A stretch of DNA of 64,000 nt from Alcaligenes faecalis (GCF_002443155.1 NZ_CP023667.1:3348001-3412000), one strand, 5' to 3'; shown: positions 25,832-36,136, numbered from the stretch's first letter. The notes: generated by a model from the letters alone, not told the origin. Translations and numbers: made by a program.

Positions 25832-27952
25832 TCAGAATTGATAGCGCAATGATGCCATCACATTACGGGGTGCGCCGTAGGTATGACTGCTGTACGCAAG
25901 ACGATAGGTTTTGTCGAAGATGTTATTGAAATTCACGGTTAAATCCGCCCGAGGCGTAATGGCATATCGAGCCATCAGATCCACCACCGTATAGGCTTTC
26001 TGTGTATTGGTTTCACGAGCTACGCCGGTCAGCTGATTATCAAAAATCTTGCTTTGCCATTGCACGGAGCCGCCTACCGTCAATTTATGCCATGCACCCG
26101 GCAAGCGATAAGTCGTGAACAGCTTGACCTGGTCAGCCGGAATATCCGTCTTGATCTTCTCCCCGTCAGCACCCCGGAAGCGGTAGTGGGTATAGCCCGC
26201 CCCCATTTGCCAGCCAGGGGCAAGCTCGCCATTGATCTCGAACTCAATCCCTTCAGAACGCGTATTGCTGGCTGCGGTGTACGCTTGGGTTCCGCTAGGA
26301 GTCAGTTCCTTGCCATCAACGACAGCCAGATTGTCCTTGCGAGTCTGAAACACCGCCAAAGAGGCTGAAGCCGCCTCTCCAGGGAACAAATATTTGACCC
26401 CCAGTTCATAGTTATTGCCTTTTTCAGGGTCCAGATAATTGCCATCTCTGTCCTGGCTGGACTGGGGATTGAAGATTTGCGTATAGCTGGCATACGTCGC
26501 CCACTGCTCATTCCAGTCGTAGACCAGACCTGCATAGGGGGTAAACACGCCATTTTCTTTACGCAAGGTCGTATTGGAATGGTCCTTCCAGTTCGTGACC
26601 CGTCCGCCCGCAATCAAGGCCAAGTTGTCCGTCAAACGCAAACGTGTTGCGGCATACGCCCCCCACTGGCGCGCCCGCTGATTATCCGGCCCGGTAATCT
26701 TCAAGTCCGGACGTGGCAGGTTACGGTCAAAGTCCTTGATCTGAGCAATGGGGATACGCTGGCGCGCATAAGCCATGTCATGTCGGGAGAGCTCGTAGTA
26801 ATTGGCCCCCAGCATAATGTCATGCCCTTGCCCCCATGCCTGAAAGCGCCCTTTGATCGTGATATCGGCCGTATCCTGCGTGGGTGTTTTTTCATTGAAG
26901 CCCGCCGTCATGGAACCTCGCCCCTGCGGGGTCGGCTCCGGAGCGGCCACTCCATACAACTGCTCGTTATTCAGCCAAGAACGCCCCACCGCCATTTGAA
27001 TGGACCAGTCATCATTGAACTCGTGTTCAAGTTGAGCAAATGCCATCGTCCGGCGCTGCTTGCTGTAGGCCCAGGCGGCCGTCGCAGAATCGCTACGATC
27101 CCACTCCACCAGATTTCCGTCCGTATCCGAGACACTGAATGCGTGCATGCTGGAGCCATCGTAACGATTATCCATGTGCTCAAGACCCAGTCTGGCTACC
27201 GTTCGCGCCCCCAGATCCGCTTCTATCACGCCATAGAAAACATCCCGTTTGCCCTTGTAGCCATCCTTCCAGGAGCGGGACTGATCATAAGCAGCAACCA
27301 GCCGTCCCCGCACAGAGCCGCTGTCATTGAGCGGGCCCGAAATATCCGCCATGCCCCGGTACCGATCCCAGCTCCCCACTCCTGCTAAAACCTGTCCTTG
27401 AAACTCGGCCGTTGGCCGTTTGCGCTGCATCATGATGGATGCCGACGGCTCTCCAACCCCACTGAGCAGGCCGGTCGCACCGCGCACAATGGCGACATTG
27501 TCATAAATGGCGGTATCCATGACGCTGACCCCGCCATACCCTTGCAAGGCGGCAGCCGTCGTCGGGACACCATCAATAACGTAATTCGTGATGTTGAAAC
27601 CACGTGCCTGAAATGAGGTATAGCCTGCGCCGTCATCCCCGTATTGCCGGCGACTGACCCCGGGACTTTGCTCCATGACCTGCCCCAAGGTATCCAGGCC
27701 CTGATCTTCGATGCGTTGTCGCGTAATGACCGTTGCAGACTGGGGCAGCTCCTGTAGCGTCATGGGCAATTTCAAAACCTGAGGCACAGCCTGTTGCTGA
27801 TAGCTGCCTGTGCCCTCAGACTTCTCATTCTGAGCCCGCACTTTGATGGACGACAGGGTGGATACCTCCTGAGGCGTTTCCTGAGCTTGTGCCACACCCA
27901 TCAAAAGCCCCAAAACCATGGAATACCCGCCAGCCCAAACCACTGCTTTCAT
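25832..27952 (-). CDS. TonB-dependent siderophore receptor (FhuE/FpvA-like)
   Basis: A 706-residue receptor of the ferric-hydroxamate/pyoverdine group: signal peptide ending at AQA, a TonB-box-like ETPQEVSTLSSIKV, plug with QELPQSATVITRQRIEDQGL, GVSRRQYGDDGAGYTSFQARGF and NYVIDGVPT, and a barrel ending in RYQF. No N-terminal signalling domain is present, so it does not trigger its own sigma factor. A Fur-like box lies about 20 bp upstream. The ligand cannot be read from the sequence; together with the FepA-like receptor it suggests use of other microbes' siderophores. Confidence 0.87.
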   Translation of the reverse strand: MKAVVWAGGYSMVLGLLMGVAQAQETPQEVSTLSSIKVRAQNEKSEGTGSYQQQAVPQVLKLPMTLQELPQSATVITRQRIEDQGLDTLGQVMEQSPGVSRRQYGDDGAGYTSFQARGFNITNYVIDGVPTTAAALQGYGGVSVMDTAIYDNVAIVRGATGLLSGVGEPSASIMMQRKRPTAEFQGQVLAGVGSWDRYRGMADISGPLNDSGSVRGRLVAAYDQSRSWKDGYKGKRDVFYGVIEADLGARTVARLGLEHMDNRYDGSSMHAFSVSDTDGNLVEWDRSDSATAAWAYSKQRRTMAFAQLEHEFNDDWSIQMAVGRSWLNNEQLYGVAAPEPTPQGRGSMTAGFNEKTPTQDTADITIKGRFQAWGQGHDIMLGANYYELSRHDMAYARQRIPIAQIKDFDRNLPRPDLKITGPDNQRARQWGAYAATRLRLTDNLALIAGGRVTNWKDHSNTTLRKENGVFTPYAGLVYDWNEQWATYASYTQIFNPQSSQDRDGNYLDPEKGNNYELGVKYLFPGEAASASLAVFQTRKDNLAVVDGKELTPSGTQAYTAASNTRSEGIEFEINGELAPGWQMGAGYTHYRFRGADGEKIKTDIPADQVKLFTTYRLPGAWHKLTVGGSVQWQSKIFDNQLTGVARETNTQKAYTVVDLMARYAITPRADLTVNFNNIFDKTYRLAYSSHTYGAPRNVMASLRYQF

Positions 27953-27972
27953 ACCTTCCCCTTATATTAAAT

Positions 27973-27991
27973 GCGAATTGTTCTCATTATT
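27973..27991. promoter_or_regulatory. Candidate Fur box before the FhuE-like receptor
   Basis: GCGAATTGTTCTCATTATT fits the Fur consensus at about 13 of 19 positions on the minus strand. The octamer AATGCGAA occurs on both sides (27970-27977 and 27994-28001). It lies between the receptor start (27952) and the divergent selD. Confidence 0.55.
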
Positions 27992-28153
27992 GTAATGCGA
28001 ACTAATTATTTTTGAATATGCAATTTAATAAGCAACAGGTAAATACTCAGGCACGAAACCCGCTCTTTTCAAATACCCAAACGTGCTCAGCGGGCAAACC
28101 GTTCACCTGTCCATGACGCCCAGACCTCGCCTAAGTGCTCTGATCGATTTACC

Positions 28154-29224
28154 ATGACAGCTTCCGATCACAACCTACCCCCGAGCAATATGGATACTCC
28201 TATTCGTCTGACCCAATACAGTCATGGAGCCGGTTGCGGCTGCAAGATATCCCCCAAGGTACTGGACATTATCCTGGCCGGTAGTGGCGCCCAGAACATG
28301 GACCCGAACCTGTGGGTAGGCAATACCTCGCGCGACGACGCCGCTGTCTACGGCCTGAATGAGGAAACGGGCGTCGTCTCGACCACCGATTTTTTCATGC
28401 CTATCGTGGACGACCCCTATGACTTTGGGCGCATTGCCGCGACCAACGCCATCAGCGATATCTACGCCATGGGCGGCAAACCCATCATGGCCATTGCCAT
28501 TTTGGGCTGGCCTATCAATGTGCTGTCTCCTGAGGTCGCCCGCGAAGTGGTGCGAGGCGGACGGGCTGCTTGCGATGCTGCAGGCATCACCCTGGCCGGT
28601 GGCCATTCCATTGATGCACCCGAACCTATTTTTGGGCTGGCCGTCACCGGGGTCGTTGATAAAGGCCAGTTAAAGCGCAACGACACGGCTACTGAAGGTT
28701 GCCAGCTCTATCTGACCAAACCTTTAGGCATCGGCGTGCTGACCACCGCTGAGAAAAAAGCCAAGCTTCGTCCTGAAGATCAAAACCTGGCACGCGACTG
28801 GATGTGCACGCTGAACAAGCCCGGCAGCCGCTTTGCGCAACTGCCCGGCGTGAAAGCCATGACGGACGTGACCGGCTTTGGCCTGCTGGGCCACCTGATC
28901 GAAATGGCGGACGGCAGCGGCCTGACTGCCCGTCTGAACCTGGACCGTGTGCCCTTGCTGCCCGGCATTGAGTACTACCTGGAACAAGGCTGCGTCCCTG
29001 GCGGCACGCAACGCAACTTCGACAGTTACGGCCACCGCATCGCCCCTATCAGCCAGGAGCAAATCAATATCTTGTGCGACCCGCAAACCAGCGGCGGTTT
29101 GCTGGTGGCCGTTGAGCCCTCTGCCACGGCCGAATTTCTGGCCGTAGCAACAGAGCTGGGCCTGACGCTGGAACCTATTGGACAAATGATTGCGCAGCAA
29201 CAGCATGCTGTCGAAGTCGTATAA
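28154..29224 (+). CDS. selD: Selenide, water dikinase
   Basis: A 356-residue enzyme that makes selenophosphate from selenide and ATP, the Se donor for both SelA and SelU. The catalytic motif is GAGCGCK with Cys28 and Lys31; unlike some bacteria the catalytic residue is encoded as Cys, not Sec. Further landmarks are [40 protein letters not shown] and [13 protein letters not shown]. The first ATG (28154) gives a 12-residue extension over the E. coli enzyme; ATG 28190 is an alternative and neither has a strong ribosome site. A terminator follows. Confidence 0.93.
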   Translation: MTASDHNLPPSNMDTPIRLTQYSHGAGCGCKISPKVLDIILAGSGAQNMDPNLWVGNTSRDDAAVYGLNEETGVVSTTDFFMPIVDDPYDFGRIAATNAISDIYAMGGKPIMAIAILGWPINVLSPEVAREVVRGGRAACDAAGITLAGGHSIDAPEPIFGLAVTGVVDKGQLKRNDTATEGCQLYLTKPLGIGVLTTAEKKAKLRPEDQNLARDWMCTLNKPGSRFAQLPGVKAMTDVTGFGLLGHLIEMADGSGLTARLNLDRVPLLPGIEYYLEQGCVPGGTQRNFDSYGHRIAPISQEQINILCDPQTSGGLLVAVEPSATAEFLAVATELGLTLEPIGQMIAQQQHAVEVV

Positions 29225-29298
29225 ATCAATATAGGCACCCTGCTCGTCCCCAGGGCCATCACGGGCGATCAGGGCTGTATAACCCTTGATAGCAAGAC

Positions 29299-29334
29299 AG
29301 AGCCGCCAACTCATTGAAGCGGCGGCTCTTTTCC
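29299..29334 (+). terminator. Terminator after selD
   Basis: GAGCCGCC (29300-29307) pairs with GGCGGCTC (29321-29328) around a 13-nt loop, followed by TTTT. It lies between selD and the convergent Bug gene. Confidence 0.8.
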
Positions 29335-29361
29335 TGCAACTCCTCTCTTTGGCAGCAAGGG

Positions 29362-30384
29362 CTACATGTTCAGCTCCAGACCTTGCAGCTTTTCCTGCCA
29401 AACCTGAGCTTCCTGCCGCAACTCCTGTTCCAGGGCAGGACCAGCCTGTGCATTGATTTGCAATCCTGCATCCTCATACTGGCGCACCAGTTCAGGTGTC
29501 TGCAAAACCGATAGCACGGCCGAGGACAACGCCTCCCTGCGTTCCGCTGGCGTATCCTTGCGAGCCACCAGCATCCACCAGTTGTCGGGAATAGCAGCAA
29601 GCAACTTCCCCCAGCCAGCTTCCTGTACAGTGGGCACCTCAGGCAAAACCGCCAGGCGCTGTGGTGCCACTACCGCCAAAGCACGAACACGCCCCGACTG
29701 CAGCATGGCCTGGACAGAAAGATAGCCTATGACAGCAAACTGCACTTCGCCCGCGCCCAGGCCCGTCACCATCGCACCTCCGCCCCGGTAAGGCACATGC
29801 ACCGCTTTGGTATTGCTGGCTTGCAAAAGCAGCGCTCCGGCCAGGTGGGGCAAGGTCCCTGCACTGGGCGAACCATAATTGGCATCGCCTTTTTGAACGC
29901 GCAGATAGGCTATCAGCTCATCCAGACTTCGTATGGGCAATTCAGCATTCACCACGATTAACAAAGGCACAGAAACCAGTTTGGCAATTGGCGTAAATTG
30001 CTCCAGAGGATCGAGTTTCTGATCCGGAAACAAAAACTGATTGATCACCAGATTGTTGGTCGCCGCCGACAGCACGGTATATCCATCTGCGGGTTGGCGC
30101 AGCAGATAATCCGCACCAATCAGCCCCCCCGCACCCGGCTTGGATTCAATAATGAAAGCCTGCCCAAAATGCCGTTGCAGCTGGTTTCCAAGCAAGCGAG
30201 GCACTTGGTCTGCAATACCACCGCCACCGTAGGGCACAACGATATGCACGGGTTGATCAGGATAAGAGTCTGAGGCCTGCGAACTCATGCCAGGCAGGGC
30301 CAGGATTGCCGTCACCACAAGACGGCGTAAAACGACACGACACCGCAGGCCCGCACGGTGCAGCGCTACGAGAGTGTTGGTCAT
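29362..30384 (-). CDS. Bug/TctC-family periplasmic binding protein
   Basis: A 340-residue binding protein of the Bug family with signal peptide (hydrophobic VVTAILALPGMSSQA) and the family pattern SYPDQPVHIVVPYGGGGIADQVPRLL, then IIESKPGAGGLIGADYLL. It lies 8 bp downstream of the metallo-hydrolase gene on the same strand, so both are likely one transcript under control of the divergent LysR gene. It would deliver a small carboxylate or related ligand; the ligand is not known, and no membrane transport subunits are nearby. Confidence 0.85.
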   Translation of the reverse strand: MTNTLVALHRAGLRCRVVLRRLVVTAILALPGMSSQASDSYPDQPVHIVVPYGGGGIADQVPRLLGNQLQRHFGQAFIIESKPGAGGLIGADYLLRQPADGYTVLSAATNNLVINQFLFPDQKLDPLEQFTPIAKLVSVPLLIVVNAELPIRSLDELIAYLRVQKGDANYGSPSAGTLPHLAGALLLQASNTKAVHVPYRGGGAMVTGLGAGEVQFAVIGYLSVQAMLQSGRVRALAVVAPQRLAVLPEVPTVQEAGWGKLLAAIPDNWWMLVARKDTPAERREALSSAVLSVLQTPELVRQYEDAGLQINAQAGPALEQELRQEAQVWQEKLQGLELNM

Positions 30385-30392
30385 GACGGTTC

Positions 30393-31448
30393 CTAAAACT
30401 TGGGGAAAATCTGTTTTTCAGACAGCCAAGGTGACATCTTCATGCGCTCTTTGCGAGGCGCCTTCTTGAACTCTTCGTGATGTTCTTTATTGGGCCATAC
30501 ATCCGCACTGGTCACAGCCATCCGCGTCACAATCCGTTCCGCCGTCACGTTAAAAACCATCATGTCCTTAGCCAACACCAAGGGCCCCTGATAGTGCGTA
30601 CGGATCGCCTGCTCCATCTGTGGCGCCGTATCGAAATCATTAAAAAAATGGTACGCCACGGCCAATCTGGGAGCACAGAGCTCAAAAACCTTGCCCGCCT
30701 CGACCGGATCCGAATGCGCCATGCTGCCAACACCAATGGCAGTACGTTCGTCGTAGCCGGACCGCTCCATCAATTGCTCACGGGTATTGAAAGTCTCATG
30801 GACCACCACGTCAGCATCGCGCGCATTTTCCACAAAGAAATAGCTGGGGGTAGTGTCTCCGGAGTACACAAAGGACAAACCATTCCAATCCAGTCGAAGG
30901 CTAACCGCACCATCGTAAATATGCACAGCCGGGAAACTGCTCACCTTCACTCCATTGCGCTCATAAATCACATGGGCTCTGGAGTAATCAAACTCATGCA
31001 CATTGACCTCTGCCCCCACCGCCGGCAACAGCCCCACTCGCGTGTCCGTATCCCAGGCATAAGACTCCATCTGCTTGGTCACAAAATGCTTCATACCGTA
31101 TTTTTCAACGGGGCCGGACGGGCCATACACCTCCAGCGGCCTTGTACGCCCCCCCGCCCAGCTGCCTATCCATATTTGCGCAAAATCACCAACATGATCA
31201 GTGTGCAAATGAGTCGCAAAATACGCCGTCATTGTTTGATAAGGGATCTGCAGGGCACCAAAATTAGTCTGGGTGCCGTAGCCAAAATCGAACTGAAACT
31301 TGTCGCCATTGCCCAGTTCAACCAGCCAGCCTGCATTGGCTTGCGAGGGTCTTAAAAAAGGACGTCCTGTCCCCAATGCTGTAATCCGCATTTCATCCTT
31401 TCCCAGTTCCTCGGTATTAGGAAAGAATTGGTCCCGATAGTGCGTCAT
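30393..31448 (-). CDS. MBL-fold metallo-hydrolase (GntH-like)
   Basis: A 351-residue metallo-beta-lactamase-fold hydrolase. The first metal motif THLHTDHVGD is complete, and the later AVHIYDGAVSLRL, YSGDT and HSDPVEAG supply the remaining ligands. The fold resembles the MBL protein annotated GntH in guanitoxin clusters, a name widely propagated to unrelated bacteria; nothing else of that pathway is here, so the name should not imply toxin production. The ATG at 31448 follows AGGAGAC, so the frame to 31484 is not used. It is divergent from the LysR gene. Confidence 0.75.
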   Translation of the reverse strand: MTHYRDQFFPNTEELGKDEMRITALGTGRPFLRPSQANAGWLVELGNGDKFQFDFGYGTQTNFGALQIPYQTMTAYFATHLHTDHVGDFAQIWIGSWAGGRTRPLEVYGPSGPVEKYGMKHFVTKQMESYAWDTDTRVGLLPAVGAEVNVHEFDYSRAHVIYERNGVKVSSFPAVHIYDGAVSLRLDWNGLSFVYSGDTTPSYFFVENARDADVVVHETFNTREQLMERSGYDERTAIGVGSMAHSDPVEAGKVFELCAPRLAVAYHFFNDFDTAPQMEQAIRTHYQGPLVLAKDMMVFNVTAERIVTRMAVTSADVWPNKEHHEEFKKAPRKERMKMSPWLSEKQIFPKF

Positions 31449-31552
31449 GTTTGTCTCCTGAATCATCGTTATTGAAATACGCACGATCAGTCTAGAATTG
31501 GACGACTTGCCTGACTATTTACATTCCGGCCCCTATCCATACCAATATTGAT

Positions 31553-32557
31553 ATGTCTGAAGATCTCGATCCCACCTTGCAACAAGCGCGTCAACGCTGG
31601 CAGCAGGTTGCGCGTTTCAAGCTTCGTCATCTCGTGCTCCTTGATGCCATCGGAGAGTTGCAAAACTTGCGTCTGGCCGCGGAACACACATATATGACCC
31701 AGCCGGCAGCCAGCCGGATGCTCAAGCACATTGAGAGCTTGCTGGGCATGCCTTTATTCAAACGTGGCAAACATGGCCTGCGGCCCAATCCAGAAGGCGA
31801 ACTGATGATTCGCTATGCACGACGCATGATTAACGATCTGCAGGCCGCACAGCACGAATTACAACAACGGGAGGGCGGGCTGACAGGCAGCATCAAAGTG
31901 GGGGCAGTGCAATCTTCTGCCAGCCAGATATTGCCGCGCAGCGTCGCGCGCCTGCTCAGCCAGCACCCAGGCCTGCACATCTCCATTCAGGAGGGTGAGT
32001 CTCACATGCTGGCGGACGCCCTCAGAGCGGGCAAGCTGGACTTGCTGGTAGGACGTTTGAACACGGGATCAACGCACCACGAGCTGAATGTGGAGATTCT
32101 CAGCACCGAACCGTTTGTCGTCGTGGCCAACTGTCACCACCCTTTTGCAAAACGGTCTCAAGTCCAGGCGCATGAACTTGTGGCTGAGCAATGGATATTG
32201 CCCCCAAGGACCACTCCCATCCGACATGTATTTGATAGCCTGTTTATCAAAAATATCCAACAAACACCTGAGCGCGTCATCGACTCAGTATCATTATCTT
32301 TTAATCAGGTCTTGCTTCAGGAAATGCAATGCTTGGCCATCTTGCCGCGCACCACTGCACTAAGCCTGGAGAAGCAGGGACTGCTACGCATTCTGTCGTT
32401 TGAGCTAGGCCAACTGTTCGGAGCACTGACGATTGTTACCTTGAAAAATGGCATACCTCGTGGTGGCGTGCAGGCTTTGATTCAAACCCTGCGCAATACG
32501 GCAGTTCAAGAGCAGACCGACCCACCCAGTAATCTGAAGTCAACCGATGCGCCCTGA
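31553..32557 (+). CDS. LysR-family transcriptional regulator
   Basis: A 334-residue regulator: N-terminal winged helix-turn-helix (about residues 24-82: KLRHLVLLDAIGELQNLRLAAEHTYMTQPAASRMLKHIESLLGMPLFKR) and a C-terminal effector domain of two Rossmann-like lobes. It is divergent from the metallo-hydrolase/Bug pair with 104 bp between, the classic layout of a LysR activator. An imperfect palindrome around CAATATTG (31540-31547) just before the start might be its site. The stop overlaps selU by 11 bp. Confidence 0.9.
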   Translation: MSEDLDPTLQQARQRWQQVARFKLRHLVLLDAIGELQNLRLAAEHTYMTQPAASRMLKHIESLLGMPLFKRGKHGLRPNPEGELMIRYARRMINDLQAAQHELQQREGGLTGSIKVGAVQSSASQILPRSVARLLSQHPGLHISIQEGESHMLADALRAGKLDLLVGRLNTGSTHHELNVEILSTEPFVVVANCHHPFAKRSQVQAHELVAEQWILPPRTTPIRHVFDSLFIKNIQQTPERVIDSVSLSFNQVLLQEMQCLAILPRTTALSLEKQGLLRILSFELGQLFGALTIVTLKNGIPRGGVQALIQTLRNTAVQEQTDPPSNLKSTDAP

Positions 32558-33641
32558 CACCCACCACTACCGCGAGCTGTTCCTGAACGACGTGCCTTTG
32601 ATGGACGCTCGCGCTCCCATCGAGTTCAACAAAGGTGCCTTTCCCGGCGCGTTGAACCTGCCATTGATGAACGATGAAGAGCGTCATCAAGTGGGTATCT
32701 GCTACAAGCAGCATGGTCAGGACGTCGCGATTGCGCTGGGCAATAAACTGGTCAGCGGTCAGATCAAGAAAGAGCGGCTGCAAGCCTGGGTGCAATTCAC
32801 GCAAGCGCACCCCGACGGCTATTTGTATTGCTTCCGAGGTGGTCTGCGCAGCCAGATCACACAAACCTGGCTACGCGAAGAGGCGGGCATTCGCTACCCA
32901 CGCGTGGTGGGCGGCTACAAGGCCATGCGTGGCTTTTTGCTGCACAATCTGGAACAAACCATCAGCAGTGCCCGCTTTCAGATTCTGGGGGGCATGACAG
33001 GTACAGGCAAAACTGATGTGCTGCAGCAACTTGATCACAGTCTGGATCTGGAGGGCTATGCCCACCATCGCGGTTCCAGCTTTGGCAAACATGCCACTGG
33101 CCAACCCAGCCAGATCGACTTTGAACACCGCCTGTCCATTTCCATGCTCAAGAAAACCGCACAAGGGCATCAAGGCTTTGTGCTGGAAGATGAAAGCCAG
33201 ACTATTGGTCGTTGCAGCCTGCCACTGAGCCTGTATCGTGGCATGCAGCAGTGGCCCATTATCTGGCTGGAAGACAGTCTGGAAAACCGCATTACGCGCA
33301 TCGTGCGCGACTACGTTCAGAATCTGCACGCGGAGTTTACACAGCAGCACGACCCGCAAACCGGCTTTGCGCTGTTTGCCGAGCAACTGCGTCAAAGCCT
33401 GGCCCGCATCACCAAACGGCTGGGTCATCAACGCTACCAGCAACTATCAGCCATCATGGACGCCGCCTTGCAGGAACAAGAGCGTAGTGGCGCGCTGGAC
33501 GACCACCGCGACTGGATTGGGGGCCTGCTGACGCAATACTACGACCCCATGTACAGCTATCAGCGCGAGCAAAAAAAAGATCGGGTCATTTTTCAGGGTG
33601 ATGCCGACGCGGTCCTGAATTATTTGCGTCACCAAAGCTGA
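32547..33641 (+). CDS. mnmH: tRNA 2-selenouridine synthase
   Basis: A 364-residue enzyme (SelU, also called YbbB) that replaces 2-thiouridine by 2-selenouridine at the wobble position of several tRNAs, using selenophosphate from SelD. The N-terminal rhodanese domain has Cys95 in LYCFRGGLRSQ; a P-loop follows (GGMTGTGKT, residues 148-156). The gene starts 11 bp inside the LysR gene, so it may be co-transcribed with it. It completes the selenium genes of the window, though it is not near selA. Confidence 0.92.
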   Translation: MRPDTHHYRELFLNDVPLMDARAPIEFNKGAFPGALNLPLMNDEERHQVGICYKQHGQDVAIALGNKLVSGQIKKERLQAWVQFTQAHPDGYLYCFRGGLRSQITQTWLREEAGIRYPRVVGGYKAMRGFLLHNLEQTISSARFQILGGMTGTGKTDVLQQLDHSLDLEGYAHHRGSSFGKHATGQPSQIDFEHRLSISMLKKTAQGHQGFVLEDESQTIGRCSLPLSLYRGMQQWPIIWLEDSLENRITRIVRDYVQNLHAEFTQQHDPQTGFALFAEQLRQSLARITKRLGHQRYQQLSAIMDAALQEQERSGALDDHRDWIGGLLTQYYDPMYSYQREQKKDRVIFQGDADAVLNYLRHQS

Positions 33642-33812
33642 ACCCCATCTAAAGCCCGGCCAGCAAAGCCTGCCATCATTTCTCACAGATCAAGAGCTGA
33701 CTGACGCCGACCCACACCCACTCTTGTCAGAATCTGTCCTTGCTCTGACACAAAGAGCAAACAAAGGATAACCCCTACCATCTCGCAAGAATCTTGTTGC
33801 AGGTGGTAAGAA
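33642..33812 (+). promoter_or_regulatory. Upstream region of nosR with an inverted repeat
   Basis: The repeat TGTCAGA (33725-33731) / TCTGACA (33744-33750) with a 12-bp centre is perfect over 7 bp and its flanks continue as CTCT and AGAG with one extra pair. No clear FNR/DNR half-site pair was found. It could be an operator or an RNA hairpin. Confidence 0.45.
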
Positions 33813-36074
33813 ATGACGTCCCTCAATCGCTTGGCCCGGCATGTCCAGTTACGTACTATCTGGCTCCTGCTTTTCCTGCTGGCAGCCTGTTTAAGCAGCA
33901 CTTCCGCACACTCCACGTCGCGCATTGCCCACTTCCTCCCGGACATTGCCCTCAACGAGATCTTCCCCACCGCCACCCACACCAGCGAGCCCGCAGGCTC
34001 GCTGCCTGTCGCCAAGGTATTTAAAGATCAGGAGCAGCTAGGGTATGTGTATGTGACGACCGACATCGTCAACACCCGCGGCTATTCCAGTTTCCCCATC
34101 GACACTCTGGTTGCCATGAGCATGGATGGCAGCATCGTCGCCGCCAAGCTGCTGGAACACCATGAACCCATTGTCTTGATCGGTATTCCGGAGTCGCGCG
34201 TCGAAGCCTTTATTCAAGGCTATATCGGCCAGAACTACATCAAGAACCGCCCCAAACCCGGCGCACCGCCACCCGTAGATATCATCAGCGGTGCCACCGT
34301 GACCTTGATGGTCGTGGGCGACAGCATCATGCGCTCTTCTCAGTTGGTGGCCCGGCAAGAAGGCATAGGCCAGCCTGCCGCCCCCGCCACGGCACCCGTC
34401 GCCGTCAAGCGCAGCATAGATACCAGCAACCACACCATTTCCAGCTGGGACGAACTGCTCCAAAGCGGTGCCATCCAACGCCTGCATGTCAGCGTGGCCG
34501 ACATCAACCAGGCCTTTATTGATAATGGCCGTACAGAGGCCGCCGCCCATCCTCAGGAAGGCGATCCACAAGACACGTTTATCGACCTGTACGCCGCCCT
34601 GGTCAGCGTGCCCAGCATTGGACAAAGCCTGTTAGGCGAGGCCGATTACAACTACCTGCAACAAGAACTGAAACCCGGCCAGCAGGCCATGCTGGTCGTG
34701 AGCAATGGGCTGTATTCCTTCAAGGGATCGGGCTATGTGCGAGGCGGGATTTTTGACCGCATCGAAATCATCCAGGACCTGGACAGCTTTCACTTCACCG
34801 ACCTGGATCACCAACGTCTGCCCGGCGTGAAAGCCGCAGGTGCTCCGGATTTCAAAGAAGCCGCCCTGTTCAAGATCCCTGCTACCGCCACCTTTGATCC
34901 TGTTTTGCCCTGGCGACTGCAACTGTTGGTACAGCGTGTGCTTAGCGTCAAAGACAAAGCCTTTGTCACGCTGAACCTGAATTACCAGCTTCCTGACTCC
35001 TATTTGACGGCGCCCCCTCCAGCAGCCGCTGCAGCAGCCCCCGAAGCCGCAGAGCACGATGACCTGGAAACCGCCAGCGAGCCTTTGTACAAGCAAATCT
35101 GGGCTGGCAAGAAGGTACAAATTGCCGTGCTGCTGGTGTCTTTGCTGACCTTGGGCGGAGTCTTCTTCTTCCAGGACACGCTGACAAAACACGAGGTGTT
35201 CTACCGACGCTTTCGTATTGGCTTTCTGCTGTTCTCCCTGGTCTGGATTGGCTGGTACGCCTCGGCCCAATTGTCCGTGGTGAATGTACTGACGTTCTCC
35301 CACGCCCTGCGCACCGATTTCCGCTGGGAATACTTCCTGATGGATCCACTGGTCTTCATTCTGTGGATTGCTACCGCCATTTCCCTGATTTTCTGGAACC
35401 GGGGCGCCTTCTGTGGCTGGCTCTGTCCTTTCGGAGCACTGCAAGAGCTGGCCAACAAGCTGGCCCGCTTCCTGCGCATTCCCCAGATCAAGGTGGCCTA
35501 CAGCGCCCATAAACGGCTGGTAGCCATCAAGTACGTGATCTTCATTCTGCTGTTTGGCTTTGCCCTGTACGACATGGCCGTGGCCGAAAAGATGGCCGAA
35601 GTCGAACCCTTCAAGACCGCCATCATCCTGAAATTCATCCGCGACTGGCCCTTCACGATCTTTGCCGTACTGCTGCTGATTGCCAGCCTGTTCATCGAGC
35701 GTTTTTACTGCCGCTATCTCTGTGCCCTGGGCGCTGCCCTGGCCATCCCCGCCCGCCTGCGCATTTTTGACTGGCTGCGTCGCTACCCCATGTGTGGCAA
35801 CCCCTGTCAGCGCTGTGCGACCGACTGTCCCGTACAAGCCATCGAGCCCGAAGGCCCCATCAACCCCAACGAATGTATCCAGTGTCTGAATTGCCAGATG
35901 CTGTATCACCACGAGAAAAAATGCCCGCACCTGATTCAAAAGATCGCCAAACGCAAGCGAGATAAACCGGCCCCCGTTGCCGTTGCCAGCTCGCTGCAAG
36001 ACGATGCTGCCGCCCGCCCTACCGTGCGTCCGCGCAGCGTAGACAGTACCGATTCCACCCCCGCCACGCCGTGA
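33813..36074 (+). CDS. nosR: NosR, regulatory/electron-transfer protein for N2O reductase
   Basis: A 753-residue inner-membrane flavo-Fe-S protein needed for expression and activity of NosZ. After an N-terminal signal-type helix comes a periplasmic FMN domain with the flavinylation motif SGATVT (159-164), then about five membrane helices from residue 430, a pair of CxxxCP-like motifs (CGWLCPFGA and CRYLCALGA) and a C-terminal two-cluster ferredoxin part ([13 protein letters not shown] and CIQCLNCQ...CP). The ATG at 33813 is used; no strong ribosome site is seen. It heads nosRZDFYLX. Confidence 0.95.
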   Translation: MTSLNRLARHVQLRTIWLLLFLLAACLSSTSAHSTSRIAHFLPDIALNEIFPTATHTSEPAGSLPVAKVFKDQEQLGYVYVTTDIVNTRGYSSFPIDTLVAMSMDGSIVAAKLLEHHEPIVLIGIPESRVEAFIQGYIGQNYIKNRPKPGAPPPVDIISGATVTLMVVGDSIMRSSQLVARQEGIGQPAAPATAPVAVKRSIDTSNHTISSWDELLQSGAIQRLHVSVADINQAFIDNGRTEAAAHPQEGDPQDTFIDLYAALVSVPSIGQSLLGEADYNYLQQELKPGQQAMLVVSNGLYSFKGSGYVRGGIFDRIEIIQDLDSFHFTDLDHQRLPGVKAAGAPDFKEAALFKIPATATFDPVLPWRLQLLVQRVLSVKDKAFVTLNLNYQLPDSYLTAPPPAAAAAAPEAAEHDDLETASEPLYKQIWAGKKVQIAVLLVSLLTLGGVFFFQDTLTKHEVFYRRFRIGFLLFSLVWIGWYASAQLSVVNVLTFSHALRTDFRWEYFLMDPLVFILWIATAISLIFWNRGAFCGWLCPFGALQELANKLARFLRIPQIKVAYSAHKRLVAIKYVIFILLFGFALYDMAVAEKMAEVEPFKTAIILKFIRDWPFTIFAVLLLIASLFIERFYCRYLCALGAALAIPARLRIFDWLRRYPMCGNPCQRCATDCPVQAIEPEGPINPNECIQCLNCQMLYHHEKKCPHLIQKIAKRKRDKPAPVAVASSLQDDAAARPTVRPRSVDSTDSTPATP

Positions 36075-36136
36075 GACGCCTGGGCGCGCCCCAGCGCCAA
36101 GTCGGTCACGTCATCACACACAAGGAAAATCACACC

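Noticed and set aside
30393..31448. Guanitoxin biosynthesis from the GntH-like protein
   Set aside because: Only the single MBL-fold protein is present; the name is inherited from family annotation and no other gene of that pathway is seen.
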